Below, one piece after another: positions 30,952-43,366 of a DNA stretch of 64,000 bases. The DNA lies in the NCBI RefSeq assembly GCF_024166365.1, contig NC_064836.1, positions 4,588,001 through 4,652,000 of the forward strand, given 5' to 3'. This DNA is from Elephas maximus indicus. Lineage: Eukaryota; Chordata; Mammalia; Proboscidea; Elephantidae. The position numbers were made by a program, and so were the translations under genes. How positions within the stretch are numbered: the stretch's first letter is position 1; the number at the start of each line of letters is the position of its first letter. Below the pieces are notes generated by a model, which searched no databases, had not been told where the DNA came from, and saw nothing but the letters and a program-made list of their open reading frames with translations.

Positions 30952-32408
30952 ATAATTAAGAATTTTGTACCAGAAGAGTGAGGTGCTGCTCTAACAGACA
31001 CCTAAAATATGAAAGTAGTTTTGGAGTTGAGTAACAGGTAGAGATGGAAGAGTTTTAAGGTGCCTAACAGTAAAAGCCTAGATTACCTTGAAGAGACTGA
31101 TGGGACAAATATGGATATCAAAGGCAACTCTGGTGAGGGCTCAGAAGGAAGTCAGGAGAGCCACAGAGAAAGTCTCTATCGTCTTAGAGAACACATATGG
31201 CACCAGCAATGGAGTGTTGCTAGAAATGTGGATATTAAATGTGCTTCTGGTGAAACTTTAAAAGAAAATGAACATGTGATTAGATAACGGAGAAAGGGTG
31301 ATGCTTTTTATGCCGTGGCAAAGAACTTGTTTGAATTATGCTTGAATGTTTGGTGGAAGGTAGAACTTGTAAGTGATAAACTTAGATCTCTGGCTGCTGA
31401 GATTTCTCAGCAAGGTCTTAAAGGGACCACATGGTTTCTCCTTGCTGCTTATAGTAAAATGCTAGAGGAAAGAGATGGACTTAGAAATGCAGTGTGCAAA
31501 ATGAAAACAAAACTTAAAGATTTGGAAAATTTTGTGCGAACTAAGGACATGTGTCCTAGAATGTTCACAAAGGATGTGGCTACAGAATCTTTTGTTAAAA
31601 AGATTAAGCCTGTGACTGATGGATCTAACCAACTACCACAGCTTAGACTAAAAGGGAAAGAGAATTAAAGAAAGCTATTGGTTTCTTGGAATTCTACAGG
31701 CAGGAAACAGGCCAAAAGAGCTATGCCTGTTGCCCTCAAGAAAAGGACCATCTCTGGATTAGCTCGAAGGCCAGAAGAACTGGGGGAAGGAGCAATGGAA
31801 GCAGGGACTTCTTGGCCTCAAAGGGTGTGGCCACAGCCTCCTAGGTTTCAAAAAGTTGGATCTTCGCCAACTCAGTTCCAGTTCCAGAGTGTGGGGCTGC
31901 CAACGGGATGGGGACACACCTGAGGGAGCAGAGCTGCCATGACTCAGGGGAAGAACGGGGCCTGTCAGGGTCTAGGTTGCACTCAGATGGACTAGAAGAA
32001 TGGGGCCTGTCAGGGTCTAGGTTGCACTCAGATGGACTAGAAGAATGGGGCCATCCAAAGGCAAGGGAGCAGAGTTGCAGTGGAGCTGGAAGTCAGAGCT
32101 GAAGCCCAGGTCCAAGAAGCCTTCACTCAAAATCCAGGAGGCATAGCCAACACCGAGTCTGGATGGCGGGGCCATTAACCACGTGGTCCCAAAGAACAGA
32201 ATATTATTTTCAAGACTTGTGAGTGAATATAAATTGTCCCCAGGATAGAATATGCCTAAAATCTCACTCATATTTGATTCAGACGATTTAGAAGATCAGA
32301 TTTTAGACTTGGAGTTTGTTTGTTTTTTTAAGAATTTGAGATAATGTGAAGACCTGAATGTGTTTTATATACGGTGAGGATATGAATTTAGAGGGCCAAA
32401 GGGTGGAA
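30952..32408 (+). mobile_element. Internal region of the MaLR provirus, gag-like remnant
   Basis: Begins with the MaLR internal start (GTACCAGAAGAGTGAGGTGC) and ends with a purine tract (CCAAAGGGTGGAA) exactly before the next LTR. ORFs at 31060-31287, 31315-31668 and 31678-31923 are short gag-like remnants broken by stops and frame changes. A 45-bp unit is tandemly doubled at 31961-32050. No protease or polymerase was seen, as expected for this group. Confidence 0.7.
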
Positions 32409-32490
32409 TGTTATGAATTGAACTGTGTCCCCAAAAATGTGTTGTAAATCCTAACCTCTGATTGAGGTTATCCACCACATGCCTGTCAGT
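32409..32490 (+). mobile_element. Truncated 3' LTR of the MaLR provirus
   Basis: TGTTATGAATTGAACTGTGT and TTGTAAATCCTAACC match the start of the 5' LTR. The copy breaks off after about 80 bp, where RTE sequence begins. Confidence 0.7.
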
Positions 32491-32569
32491 TTGATGTACT
32501 ATGGTGGCTTGCATGTTGTTCTGATGCTGGAAGCTACACCACTGGTATTTCAAGCACCAGCAGGATCAC
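32491..32569 (+). mobile_element. RTE LINE 5'-end fragment
   Basis: TTTGATGTACTATGGTGGC and GATGCTGGAAGCTACACCAC match the 5' end of the RTE piece at 7580-7660. It stops at the ERVL LTR edge. Confidence 0.75.
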
Positions 32570-33235
32570 TGTCTTAGGCCAGGTTCTCTAGAGAAGCAAA
32601 AACCAGTAAAGCATATAAATATATACAGAGATTCATATCAAGGAAACAGCTCACGAAATTGTAGGGGTTGGAACGTCCCAAGTCCTTGGATCAGGATAGA
32701 GGTCTTTTCCAATTCACAGAGCCACAGAAGCTGGTGAACCCAAGATGAGCAGGTCGGAGAGCAGGGCTCCCACTCACAGGCTGTGAAGGTCAAGGAATTC
32801 CCAAGGTCGGCAGGCAAGACCACAAAGTTTCTCCTGATTCATGTAGCTGCGGGGGCTGGTGAACCCAGGATAGGCAGGTCGGGGAGCAGGACTCTTGCTT
32901 GGTGAAGATCGACGAATCCCAAGATGGATAGGTAAGCTGCTAGCTCAAGTCCCAAGAACCAGAGGTCAGGCAAGACACAACTGATGGATCCAGAACAAGC
33001 CAACAACTTTTGCAAGGCAAGCAGGAAGGAAGTAGGTGGCAGAAGGCAGAGAGATGAAGGCTAAGGGGGCAGTGAGCTACCACAGCCCTACCCCTGCCGG
33101 TACCACTCAGCAGATTCCATCATGTGGGTGATCACATATCAAATTCCAACAGGAAAGTGATCACAACATTATACTACTGCCAAAATACTGAAAATCATGG
33201 CCCAGCCGAGTTGACACATAATCTTAACCATCACA
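32570..33235 (-). mobile_element. 3' LTR of an ERVL-like element
   Basis: On the minus strand it starts TGTGATGGTTAAGATTATGT and ends GGCCTAAGACA, a TG to CA unit of 666 bp, in the same orientation as the pol remnant just above it. The start resembles the MLT2/ERVL LTR group. A second copy with matching ends is at 942-1655. Confidence 0.65.
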
Positions 33236-35465
33236 GGCCATGTCTTGTCAACTGGGCATCTGTACACACCTCCCCAAACCACACGTAATCCCTGAAAAAC
33301 ACAATTGCAGAGTTGTACTTGCACTTAACATAATACAACAAACACATGTAAACCAAAAATGCACTAGCCCTGTTTACATCTTATATTTTCTAAGCAAAGA
33401 AGACAAAATTATCTGATGCACACATACAAAGCAGAAATACTCATAACAATTCGTCTTTGTTTCCGCAACTGGTCACATGGCCGTAACTGGTGTTTAGAAC
33501 TACCTTCTTCCACCACCCATTCTGTATTCCTTTTACCCTCAGCAAGCACCTCAGCCGGTTGTGGTTCTTTGCCTGGTGGGGTAACCCAAACCTTCATTCC
33601 TGAAGGGTCTGGACCATTAGTAGTCATGTCAGAATTGGGTTGCTATAGATTTCCATTGACTTTAATCACAGCGCATGGTAGTACTAAGAGACGCCCTAAG
33701 GGAATCTCCTGCATTCCAGACATACTCTTCTTTACCTCCATTATGTAATATCAATCAGAGACCATAAGGTCATGGGGACAGGAAGCAAAAATCTTGCAAG
33801 TGAGTCACTACGGGTAATAGTGAATGGTGCCACTTCCTTTCCCACTCCTTGAATCCTTGACCCATGAATTGTTGCTCTGGGAGAAACAGCACCATATATT
33901 GTACCATATATGGTTTAGAGCATATACAGCCTCCTGGAGAACATTGCCCCAATCCTGCAAGGTATTGCCACCTAGCTGGTGCCATAATTGTATCTTTAGG
34001 AGGCCATTCCATCATTTTATCAAGCCAGCTGCTTCAGGATGATGGGAAACATGGTAACACCAGTGAATTCCATGAGCATGGGCCCACTGACACACTTCAT
34101 TTGCTCTGAAGTGAGTCCCTTGATAACAGGCAATATTGTGTGAGATACTATGATGGTGGATAAGGCATTCTGTAAGCCCACAGATGGTGGTTTTGGTGGA
34201 AGCCTGGCATGCAGGGAAGGCAAATCCAGATCCAGAATAAGTGTCTATTCCAGTAAGGACAAAACGCAGCCCTTTCCATGATGGAAGTGGTCCAATGTAA
34301 TCAATTTGCCACCGAGCTGCTGGCTGATCACCTTGAGAGATGGTGCCATATCAGACACTCAGTGTTGGTCTCTGCTGCCGGCAGATTGGACACTCAGCAG
34401 TGACCGTAGCCAAGTCAGCCTTGGTGAGTGGAAGTCCATGTTGCTGGGCCCAGGTATAACCTACATCTCTGCCATCATGGCCATTTTGTTCATGAGCCCA
34501 TTGGGCAATGATAGGAATAACTGGGGAAAGAGGATTAGTTGTTTCCACAGAAAGGGTCATCCTATCTGCTTTACTGTTAAAATCATCCTCTGCTGAGGTC
34601 ACCCTTTGGTGAGCATTCACATGAGACACAACTATCTTCACTTCTTTGGCCCATTCAGAAAGGTCTATCCACATAACCTCCCCTCAATAAATCCTTGTCT
34701 CCAATTTTCCAGTCATGTTCTTCCATGTCCCTGACCATCCAGCCAAACCATTGGCCACAGCCCATGAATCAGCATACAATAGCACACCTGGCCATTTCCT
34801 TCCAAGCAAAATGAACAACCAGGTGCATTGCTTGAAGTTCTGCCCATTGGGAGGATTTTCCTTCACCACTGTCCTTCAGGGAGGCCCCAGAAAGAGGTTA
34901 TAGTGCTGTCGCTGTCTGCTTTCGAGAGTTGCCTGTATATCACACAGAGCCATCTGTAAACCAGGCACAACTTTTCTCTTCTTCAGTCAACTGGGTGTAA
35001 GGAACTCCCCATGAGGCCATAGGTGCAGAGCAGGAGACAGAAGGTAATGTGACAGGATTGGAGACCATGGGCATTTGGGCCACTTTCTCATGCAACTTCC
35101 TTGTGCCTTCGGGTCCTGCTTGGACCCAATCTTGTATATACCACTTGCATTTAATGATGAGGCGCTGCTGTGCACGTCCACCTTTATGGCCCTGTGGGTT
35201 GGACAACATTCAGTTCGTGAAGGGCAGCTCAGGCCGCATGGTGGCTTGGTGGCCCACGGTTAAGCATTCAGTCTCTAGTAAGGCCCAGTAACAAGCCGAA
35301 GTTGTTTCTCAAAAGGAGAGTAGTTATCTATAGAGGATGGCGGGGCTTTGCTCCAAAATCCTGAGGGACTATGTTGTGATTCACCAAGAGGGGCCTGCCA
35401 AAGACTCCAAACAGCATCTCTATCTGTCACAGACACTTCAAGCACCATTGGATCAGCCAGATCAT
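33236..35465 (-). pseudogene. Decayed endogenous retrovirus pol region, ERVL-like
   Basis: Broken reading frames on the minus strand in pol order: reverse transcriptase connection into RNase H start (34940-35209, with an Ala-Trp-Phe-Thr-Asp-Gly-Ser block), RNase H middle (34684-34869), RNase H end plus integrase zinc-binding part (34351-34674, with His-His and Cys-Pro-Ile-Cys), integrase core remnants (33770-34223) and a 3' piece (33409-33627). Stops and frame changes separate every part, so nothing is functional. No env was seen, and there is little room for a full dUTPase. The class is inferred from its LTR and pol style. Confidence 0.72.
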
Positions 35466-35724
35466 ATGGCCCAAGTGGCAGAGTGGCCTGTACTCATCTT
35501 CTGGCACTCTATTAGACAATGTTCCACTGCTATTTATAAGGTTTTCACTGGCTAATTCTTTTCAGGAGTAGACTGCCCGATCCTTCTTTCTAGTCTTAGT
35601 CTGGAAGCTCAGCTGAAACCTGTCTGCCATGGTTGACCCTGCTGGTATTTGAATACTGGTGGCATAGCTTCCAGCATCACAGCAACACATAAGCTCCCAC
35701 AGTACGACAAGCTGACAGACACAT
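35466..35724 (-). mobile_element. RTE LINE 5'-end fragment, inverted relative to 32491
   Basis: Minus-strand copy of the first 250 or so bases of the RTE (TGATGCTGGAAGCTATGCCA, TCCAGACTAAGACTAGAAAG, GAATTAGCCAGTGAAAACC). Its 5' end faces right. The left edge against retroviral pol is fuzzy. Confidence 0.7.
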
Positions 35725-35734
35725 GGGGGAAAAG

Positions 35735-36460
35735 AACAAAGTAAAATACCTACGGATAAATTTAACCAAGGAAGTGAAAGCCTTGTACACTGAAAACTAT
35801 AAAACATTATTGTTAAGACGTCAATACTACTCAATCTATGTATTCAATCCAATCCCCATCAAAATTCCAAAGCCACCTTTGCAGAAATGGAAAAGCCAAT
35901 CTTCAAATCTATATGGAACTGCAAGATGCACTCTTGAAAAAGAACAAAGACTCACACTTTCCTACCTTAAAACATACTGTAAAGATATAGTAATATAAAC
36001 AGCCTACTACTGATATAGTGATAAACATATAGATCAGTAGAATAGAATTGAGTCCAGAAATAAATCCATGGTAAATTGATTTTTGACATGGGTGCTGAGT
36101 CCATTCAACGGGGAAAAAATAGTCTCTTCAATAAATGGTACTGGGACAAAGTGATTTCCACATGCAAAAGAATGAAGCTGGGCCCATACCTCAAGCATTA
36201 TATGAAAATTAACTCAAAATGTACCAAGGACTTAAATATAAGAACTAAAATCATAAAATATTTAGAGAAAAACATAGGGGTAATGCTTTGGAACCTAGTT
36301 TTTAAACAATGGATTCTTAGATATGACACAAAAGCACGATCGACAAAGGACAAAATAAATAATAAAGATCTCAACAAATTTAAAAATTTTGTTCATCAAT
36401 GGATTTTATTGACAAAGCAAAGAGATTACAGATTGGGAGAAAATTTAAATCAAGTTGCAT
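35735..36460 (+). pseudogene. L1 ORF2 C-terminal fragment
   Basis: Two open pieces (35723-35998 and 36076-36480) translate to L1 ORF2 C-terminal text: Asn-Leu-Thr-Lys-Glu-Val-Lys, Tyr-Thr-Glu-Asn-Tyr-Lys, and Asn-Lys-Trp-Tyr-Trp-Asp-Lys. Broken by stops, 5' truncated. Confidence 0.85.
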
Positions 36461-36905
36461 TGCTTCAATTTCAATCATAACTTAAAAACAAATTTTTTGT
36501 TTTTGTGTGTGTTTTATTACAAATATAAAAGTTACCTGCAGTAATATTGGTCCATTATTCATAGAATAAAACTCTACTCTTAAAGCTTCTTTATGAAATA
36601 CTTTTATTAAATTGTTTTTCTGATAAAAAGTGGCTCATAATTTACTCAAGTTTCAGAAGCATGGTTTTAGATAGTTTTCCATAAGTATTTATTGAAATAA
36701 GTAGGTTTTGGGAATATTTCCTTCTATTGCTCTGTATTATTTCTACCTCTGATAGTACGCTATAAACAAAGTATTCTCATTGGAATTCTTTGTCTTAGTT
36801 GAACGCAGAACTACATTAGATTATCACTCTTGATATAACAAGTATCACTGGTTGGTTGAATAAAAAATGAAAAGCAAGCCTGTTAGTAAGATTAACAACA
36901 ACAAA

Positions 36906-37068
36906 AATAAACCGAACCTGTTGCCGTCTAGTCAATTCCGATTTACAGGGACCCTACAGGACAGAGTAGAACTGCCCCAGAGGGTTTCCAAGGAGTGGCT
37001 GGTAGATTTGAACTACCAGTCTTTTCGGTTAGCAGCCAAGCTCTTAATCATTGTGCCACCAGGGCTCC
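36906..37068 (-). mobile_element. AfroSINE, intermediate form
   Basis: AACCTGTTGCCGTCTAGTCA to GTGCCACCAGGGCTCC. AAC-rich sequence lies at the tail side. Confidence 0.88.
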
Positions 37069-37079
37069 GTTAGTAAGAT

Positions 37080-38530
37080 TAGCTAGTACCAATGATGATC
37101 CAAAAGATAGTATTTTTCCTAACCAGTAGAGATTTTTAAATCTATTAGGCTTCTATTGCTAAAAACAAAAATGAGAAGTTATAAAAATGAATATGGAAAA
37201 AGTGTCTGCCTACTGAGAAACATCCAATGGCTTTTGAATATAATATGCATCTGGGTATTTCTTCTCACAAGAATAAGCCAAAACATTGTCTGAAAACCCA
37301 ATTTCTATTAAGGACATACAAATATAATTTTCTAAGAATTTGAATGTATTGGTTTGGTTTGATTTGCAAAATAATATACCTATGTAACATTATTTATTTA
37401 CATATTTAAAACTAAATTAAAAATGATATTGCATGGTCTTAATGACATCTACTGGAAATTTGAGTTAATTACAGTTAATAAGAGGTTCATTTGGAACTCT
37501 CCTAACTTCATCGGATACCCTCATCATTAATAAACTCACCTAAAATTAGTCAATACATTAACACTCATTCTTTAACATACATACTGTCTCTGTAGAAAGT
37601 ATCTCCTTCCAAAAGCAAAAGGCTTAATTGTTTCTCTATCAGTTCCTCCAACTCACACATAGACACTCAAATATTTTAGCTTTTATGAAGGCTTAGAATT
37701 CTAATACGGATTTACCACATAAATTTAAGAGGAATGTTCTTTACATTAAAAAAAAATGGTTATTTTTAAAAACTGCTAGTCTAGAATCAACAACAGAAAA
37801 ACTGGTCCAACATCTGGAAATCATCTTCTTGCATGCATAACTTCATCTAAATATTTCTTGTAAAATACTAATTAGTTATAACCATCTTAGAGGAAATTAG
37901 TACCAATAGCATTTTCATTCTGGACTGTTATATCCTAGCAGTATAGTTTGCCAAAGTTAACAGACTATTTATTCTAAAATTCTGTTAAAATGGAAGAGGA
38001 AAACAAAATATTGGAGAGTCAACAAAAACTAGTGTTTGGAAAATACAAATTACCAGGAGCTTCTAAAAACACTTTATTAAGGGGGAAAAAGTCAAATGAA
38101 TCACACTAAAAATTCTCCATTTCAACATACTTTTCACCATGCCAATATGTTCTTTAGCTATATCTTAACCAAACCACAAACAATTTCAGACTAATCAGGA
38201 TTAATTCTTAAATTTTTCTAACAAATTCATAAGACATGTTAAGTAGTTAAATTGTTTCTTCATATCCAGCTGCTACTGATTTATTTCAAAAAGAAGATTT
38301 CAAACTCAAGTATAAGACTTTGGAATCCCACCAGATTTCAAATAGGCACTGAAATTGGGTTTCTGTAGTCCTGGGACCAGACAGAATGACCCAAAGATGT
38401 AGAAAATGACAAGTGATATTTTGACACTGAATCATTTTCAGGTCTATGGTATGTGACGAGACAAGTTTCCACCAGAAGGAATGCCATGCTCTTGCCAGTT
38501 CAATTTATAACCCCAATCATTTCAAAATTG
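37080..38530. other. Intergenic sequence, unassigned
   Basis: AT-rich text between SINEs. No ORF, RNA gene or repeat could be recognised. Confidence 0.5.
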
Positions 38531-38533
38531 AAA

Positions 38534-38735
38534 GTTTGGAATCCCTGAGTGGTACACAGTTAACACATTTGGCTGCTAATTGAAAGGATGGAAGTTTTTA
38601 AGTCCAACTAGAGGCTCCTGGGAAGAAAGGTCTCGCAATCTACTTCCAAAAACCAACCATTGAAAACCCAATGGAACACAGTTCTACTGATACACGTGGG
38701 TTGTCACCATGAGTTGGAATTGGGTCCTCAGGACT
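38534..38735 (+). mobile_element. AfroSINE, older long form
   Basis: GGAATCCCTGAGTGGTACAC, GGCTGCTAATTGAAAGG, CTCGCAATCTACTTCC, then AGTTCTACTGATACACGTGG. It lies about 400 bp downstream of the ASPM poly(A) signal. Confidence 0.75.
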
Positions 38736-39124
38736 GGCTAACTCATTATTGTATACAAAGGAAGTTGGCATTTCTTTTAATTTCCCTACAGGGCTCACTT
38801 GCCAATTTGGATGGTCCGGTCAATCAAGAATACAAATGAGGATGCAAATAAGCATATGTGGGATTATTTTATCCTCTTCCTACTTTAAATGAATTGGCAG
38901 CATCTTTAATTCCCAAGATTTGTTTTCCAAAAATGTTTCAACTTTTATATAAAGCAGCAGAGGTATACTATTCTTTACCATTCAGGAAAATAATTGCCTT
39001 TAAACTAATAGAGTACTTTAAAATAATAGATATGAATTCACTGTATTATAATTCACCTTATGACATATGAACTCATGCATAAAATTATCAAATAATAAAA
39101 GAAACTGAAAAATGTAATAAACAG

Positions 39125-39130
39125 TTTATT
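39125..39130 (-). terminator. ASPM: Poly(A) signal of ASPM
   Basis: AATAAA on the minus strand lies about 115 nt after the ASPM stop, giving a short 3'UTR that would end near 39105. It was chosen because it is the first canonical signal after the stop. Confidence 0.6.
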
Positions 39131-39244
39131 CTCATTTTAATACAAAGTCATATTTTAGAAGTTACAAAAAAGGGTAAAACCATACACGTATACATGATCA
39201 GCTTGAATATTTCTTTCTGCTATATACACTGAAACTGTTCACAT

Positions 39245-39350
39245 TTACTGATGAGGAATGCCAAGTGTATCCATCACCATCTGAACAGCTTTCAGGGGAT
39301 TAGTGATTTCCTCCAGATTATCTCTTCTTAAAACCCAATCTGGCCTAAGC
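39245..39350 (-). CDS. ASPM: ASPM exon 28, C-terminus and stop
   Basis: This segment has 106 coding nt beginning in phase 2. The acceptor CCCACAG lies at the end of a C10 tract. It encodes [11 protein letters not shown]ough Leu-Gly-Ile-Pro-His-Gln, then TAA at 39245-39247. Human ASPM ends Gly-Ile-Pro-Tyr, so this copy is one residue longer. Confidence 0.95.
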
Positions 39351-40343
39351 CTGTGGGGGGGGGGGAGGAAAAAAATGACATTAATAAATCTCCTCTCTTA
39401 GGAGAGTTACCTTCACCTTTTTATCTTGACTAAAGTGTTTCTATTTCTGAATACATCCTACTCTTACAACCTTTTCAAAGAGGCATGAGTGCTAATCATA
39501 TTATTGCCCATTACTGGTTCCAGATGATTTCTCTCCATCATCTTGAAAAATAATCCTGGTTCCTTTGAACCTTATGGTATATATTTAGCTCCACCACTTT
39601 CTTTTGGTCTTCTACCAAACTCCCAGCCTTTCTGTCTTATTCCTTGGAAACCAAGTTTTTGGTCTTCTATCCACTCCTATCACCATTCTCAGTAACTTTA
39701 ACATCCACGTGGCCAAAAAATCCAAGAACCTAGTCTGTAGGTTTTGCCCCTCTTTCTTTCCTTCTGTTCTGCCTCAGCCAATCCCTTTTCACATAGACGA
39801 GTCATACACTAGACACATCACTAGCAAGTGCATGACCTCTGAACTTTCTAGACTTCTGTTCTCCATCCACCACTTCTGACTCATCCATGTCATTTGCTTT
39901 AAGACACCCACTACCTCAATTCTTTCACCCACTGATCTCTCTAATTCACTTGACCTCAACACATACCCATCATCCATCAGAACCCTCATGTTTTCACTTC
40001 TCTCTTGTTCAGCTTAAGTCTATCAATATAATCGCCTTGCAAATGCCATTTACTCAGTTGTTCCTCTCTTATTGAACTTGTCTGGAAAATTCTATTCCAG
40101 GTTAATTCCAAATGTCTGCCTTTTCCATATCTGTACAGCTGACATGCTAAAGAAAAATTACATAACCAGAATGACTGATTTTATTTTATGTTAATGACTG
40201 CAAACCTAAAAATGGATACTTCAAAATACCTTCTCACTCTCTAAGCTTAATATTTCATTCTTTTCAAACCTCCCTCACATACCTTCCCTGATCTGCTTCT
40301 CAGCTGATCTCATACTTCAGTGAGAAAATAGTATCTACCAGAT
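39351..40343 (-). other. ASPM: ASPM intron 27, exon-proximal part
   Basis: Starts with the C10 tract at the exon 28 acceptor. The rest is C/T-rich with L2-like flavour but no definite end motif. ORFs at 39604-40075 are chance. Confidence 0.4.
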
Positions 40344-40975
40344 GGGGGAAAGTTGTCAAGAATTTCTTTTTACTTGGATCCACAATCAACACCAATGGAA
40401 GTAGCAGCCAAGAAATCAAAAGACACATTGTGTTGGGCAAATCTGCTGCAAAAGATCTCTTTAAAATGTTGAAAAGCAAAGATGTCACCCTGAAGACTAA
40501 GAAGTGCCTGACCCAAGACATGGTGTTTTCAATCACTTCATATGCATGTGAAAGCTGCACGATGAATAAAGAAGACTGAAGAAGAATTGATGCCTTTGAA
40601 TTGCGGTGTTGGAGAAGAATATTGAATATACCATGGACTGTCAAAAGAACAAATAAATCTGTCTTGGAAGAAGTACAACCAGAATGCTTCTTAGAAGCAA
40701 GGATGACAAGAATACATCTCACATACTTTGGACATGTTGTCAGGAGGGATCAGTCCCTGGAGAAGGACACCATGCTTGGTAAAGTAGAGGGTCAGCAAAA
40801 AAAAGAGGAAGACCCTTAATGAAATGGATTGACACTGGCTGCAACAATGGGCTTAAGTATAATAGCGATTGTGAGAATGGTGTAGGACTGGGCAGTGTTT
40901 TGTTCTGTTGTACATACAGTCACTATGAGTTGGAACAAACTCAATGGCCCCTGACAAAGACAAAAACAACAGATG
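40344..40975 (+). mobile_element. RTE LINE 3' end, 5'-truncated
   Basis: TTTTACTTGGATCCACAATC through AGGAAGACCCTTAATGAAAT and the tail TCACTATGAGTTGGAACAAA. It holds the last part of the reverse transcriptase ORF (40601-40819 still open) and the RTE 3'UTR. Matches the reversed text at 5760-6370 in the other RTE copy. Confidence 0.88.
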
Positions 40976-41329
40976 AAGGAGCTCATGAATCTTCTCACAT
41001 AAATCCCTATTACATTTATGAATTTCCATCTTCTCATTCCTTTCTGTTAAAAATGGAAGAAGTGATAATAAAAGTCAAGCCCTCTATTTGTGATACCAAC
41101 CCCACCCTCTCTCAATTACCCAAAATTTTTCCACTTAGAATAAGTATTCAATCTTCCCTCCCTACTCTTAGCCCTGATATCATGAATATATAATAAACTA
41201 GCTGCAGTACCTCACAAAGAACAAAACCTTCCTTGACCACACAGCCCTTTCCAACAATCATCCCACATCTCTGCTCTACTTTAAAGCAAATACCTCTTAA
41301 ATATTATCTACAGTTGTTATCTCACCCCT

Positions 41330-41660
41330 TCACTTTTTATTCATGTAAAAAAAGCATTAAAAATTTCAACATATATAGAGATGAATATAGTAAACCTCCA
41401 TGTAGCCATTATTCAGCTTCAAAAATTATCAACATATGTCCTATCTTGTTTCATTTATTAACCTCCCCAAATTATTATTTAAAAAAAACCTCAGACATCA
41501 TATATTTCAAAAATAAACCCCCCAATATGTCTCTCTAAAAGATAGGGAATCTTTTGTAAAAATCATAACCATAAAACCATTATCACAACTAAAAACATGG
41601 CAAGAGAAAAATATCAAATATTTAGTCAGTGTTCAAATATTCTGATGCAAACCAATTTTT
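41330..41660 (-). repeat. Old L1 3' region
   Basis: Phrases such as GTAGCCATTATTCAGCTTCA and AATTATCAACATATGTCCTA, related to 28195-28400. Diverged, orientation less certain. Confidence 0.45.
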
Positions 41661-43366
41661 TTTTTTAAATAGCTGACACATTAGAATAAGGATACAAACC
41701 AGATCCACCTACTGATAGTCCCAACTTATGACAACATATTCTAGTTATGCATGCTAGTTACAAGGAGCTGCACTTACAGCTGTCCTTTTTGTGTGTGCAT
41801 CTTATCGTTAGTAATACGTACTACTTACAAAGTTGCAGTGCATAATTTGCTGATGTTATTCTCAGGTGTTCACTCACAGATGTTTATATGTAATGTTTCC
41901 AACCCCCAAAGACAAATAAAAATCAGATTTATAAAGGTGCTGATAATAAAAGGCAATAATAATGAAAACCAAACAAACAAACAAAAAATGAGGTATTTGA
42001 CTTACATCAGAACCAACTTACAATGCAGTCCTTAGAACTGCCTGTCACAAATTGGGAACTACCTGTATTATACTTGGTTGACATGTATCTCAACTCCCTT
42101 TTAACAAAGATTCCCTCTCTCTGTCTTGCCAATTATTTGATAAGCAAATCAAGCCATTTATCTTGTAGAATTTGTCACCTTTCAGATTTTGCTGAATGCA
42201 TACTTGGGGATTCATGAAAGGCTTTTCTTTATCCACTGTAAATCCTGAAAATGGGTAATAAGATCTACAGAAGAACTTCTCAAACTATATGAGAAGTTTT
42301 GGTTTTTTTCTTTATTTTTCCAATCTTTGTGCTGATATATTGGTTGGTAAAATACAATCGAAATACCAAGGCAAAATTATATTATTCGAAGGTAGACTGA
42401 AAAAAGTTAAAGATATATATTGTAAACAGAGAGTAACCATAGTAAAAAAAAATTTTTAAAGAGGTATAGCTTATATGTGGTATTTCCAGTAGTGACATAA
42501 AATATAATCATAAAAAATACTAAAATAACTTCACAACAACAAAAAAAAGTAGGCAGAAAAAGGGAAAAAAAGAACAAAGGAGAGATGGGATAAAAGGAAA
42601 AGAATTATCAAGATGACAGATTTAAATCCAACCACATCAATAACTACATTCCAATTAAAAGGCAAAGAGTATCAGATTTGATAAAAAAGTAAGTGATGAA
42701 AATATAACACACAAATATTAATCAAAAGAAAGTTGGCATGGCTATATTATTATCAGACGAAGCAGACATCACAACAAGGAATATAATAAAGGATAAAGAG
42801 GAAAATTAAATTATGAGAAAAGAGCCAATATATTGTAAAGACATAACAATTCTAGATATGTTCACCTAATAACAGAGCTTCAAAACACATGACAAAAATT
42901 GCTATAACTTGAAAGAGAACTAGATGAATCTAAATTATAGAGATTTCAATAGTACTTTCTGTTAATTGATAGAAGCAGACAGGAAATCTGTAAAATTATG
43001 GAAAATTTGAACAACAGTATCAATAAACTTTACCTAATTGACATTCTTAGAACACTCTACCAACAAGAGCTAAACACATGTTCTTTTTAAGGGGTCAAGG
43101 AATACTGAGCAAAATAGACTATATTCCAGGCATGAAACACACCTCGTTAAATTTAAAAGAGTTAAAATAATAAAACATTCATTCCTTGACATCAATAGAA
43201 TTTTAAACTAGAAATCAACAGAAATAAACTCAGAAGCAAGCAAAATGAAGGGAATGATAAACACCAGGACATACATTAAACGCAAAACAGAAAGCAACAA
43301 AGAACATAACGAAACCACAAGGTGGTTCACTGAAAGGATAAAAACTGATAAACCTCTAGCTAGACT

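Noticed and set aside
31315-31668. A 117-codon ORF as a possible new gene
   Set aside because: It sits inside the MaLR internal region between a MaLR start motif and a purine tract, so it is a gag-like remnant.
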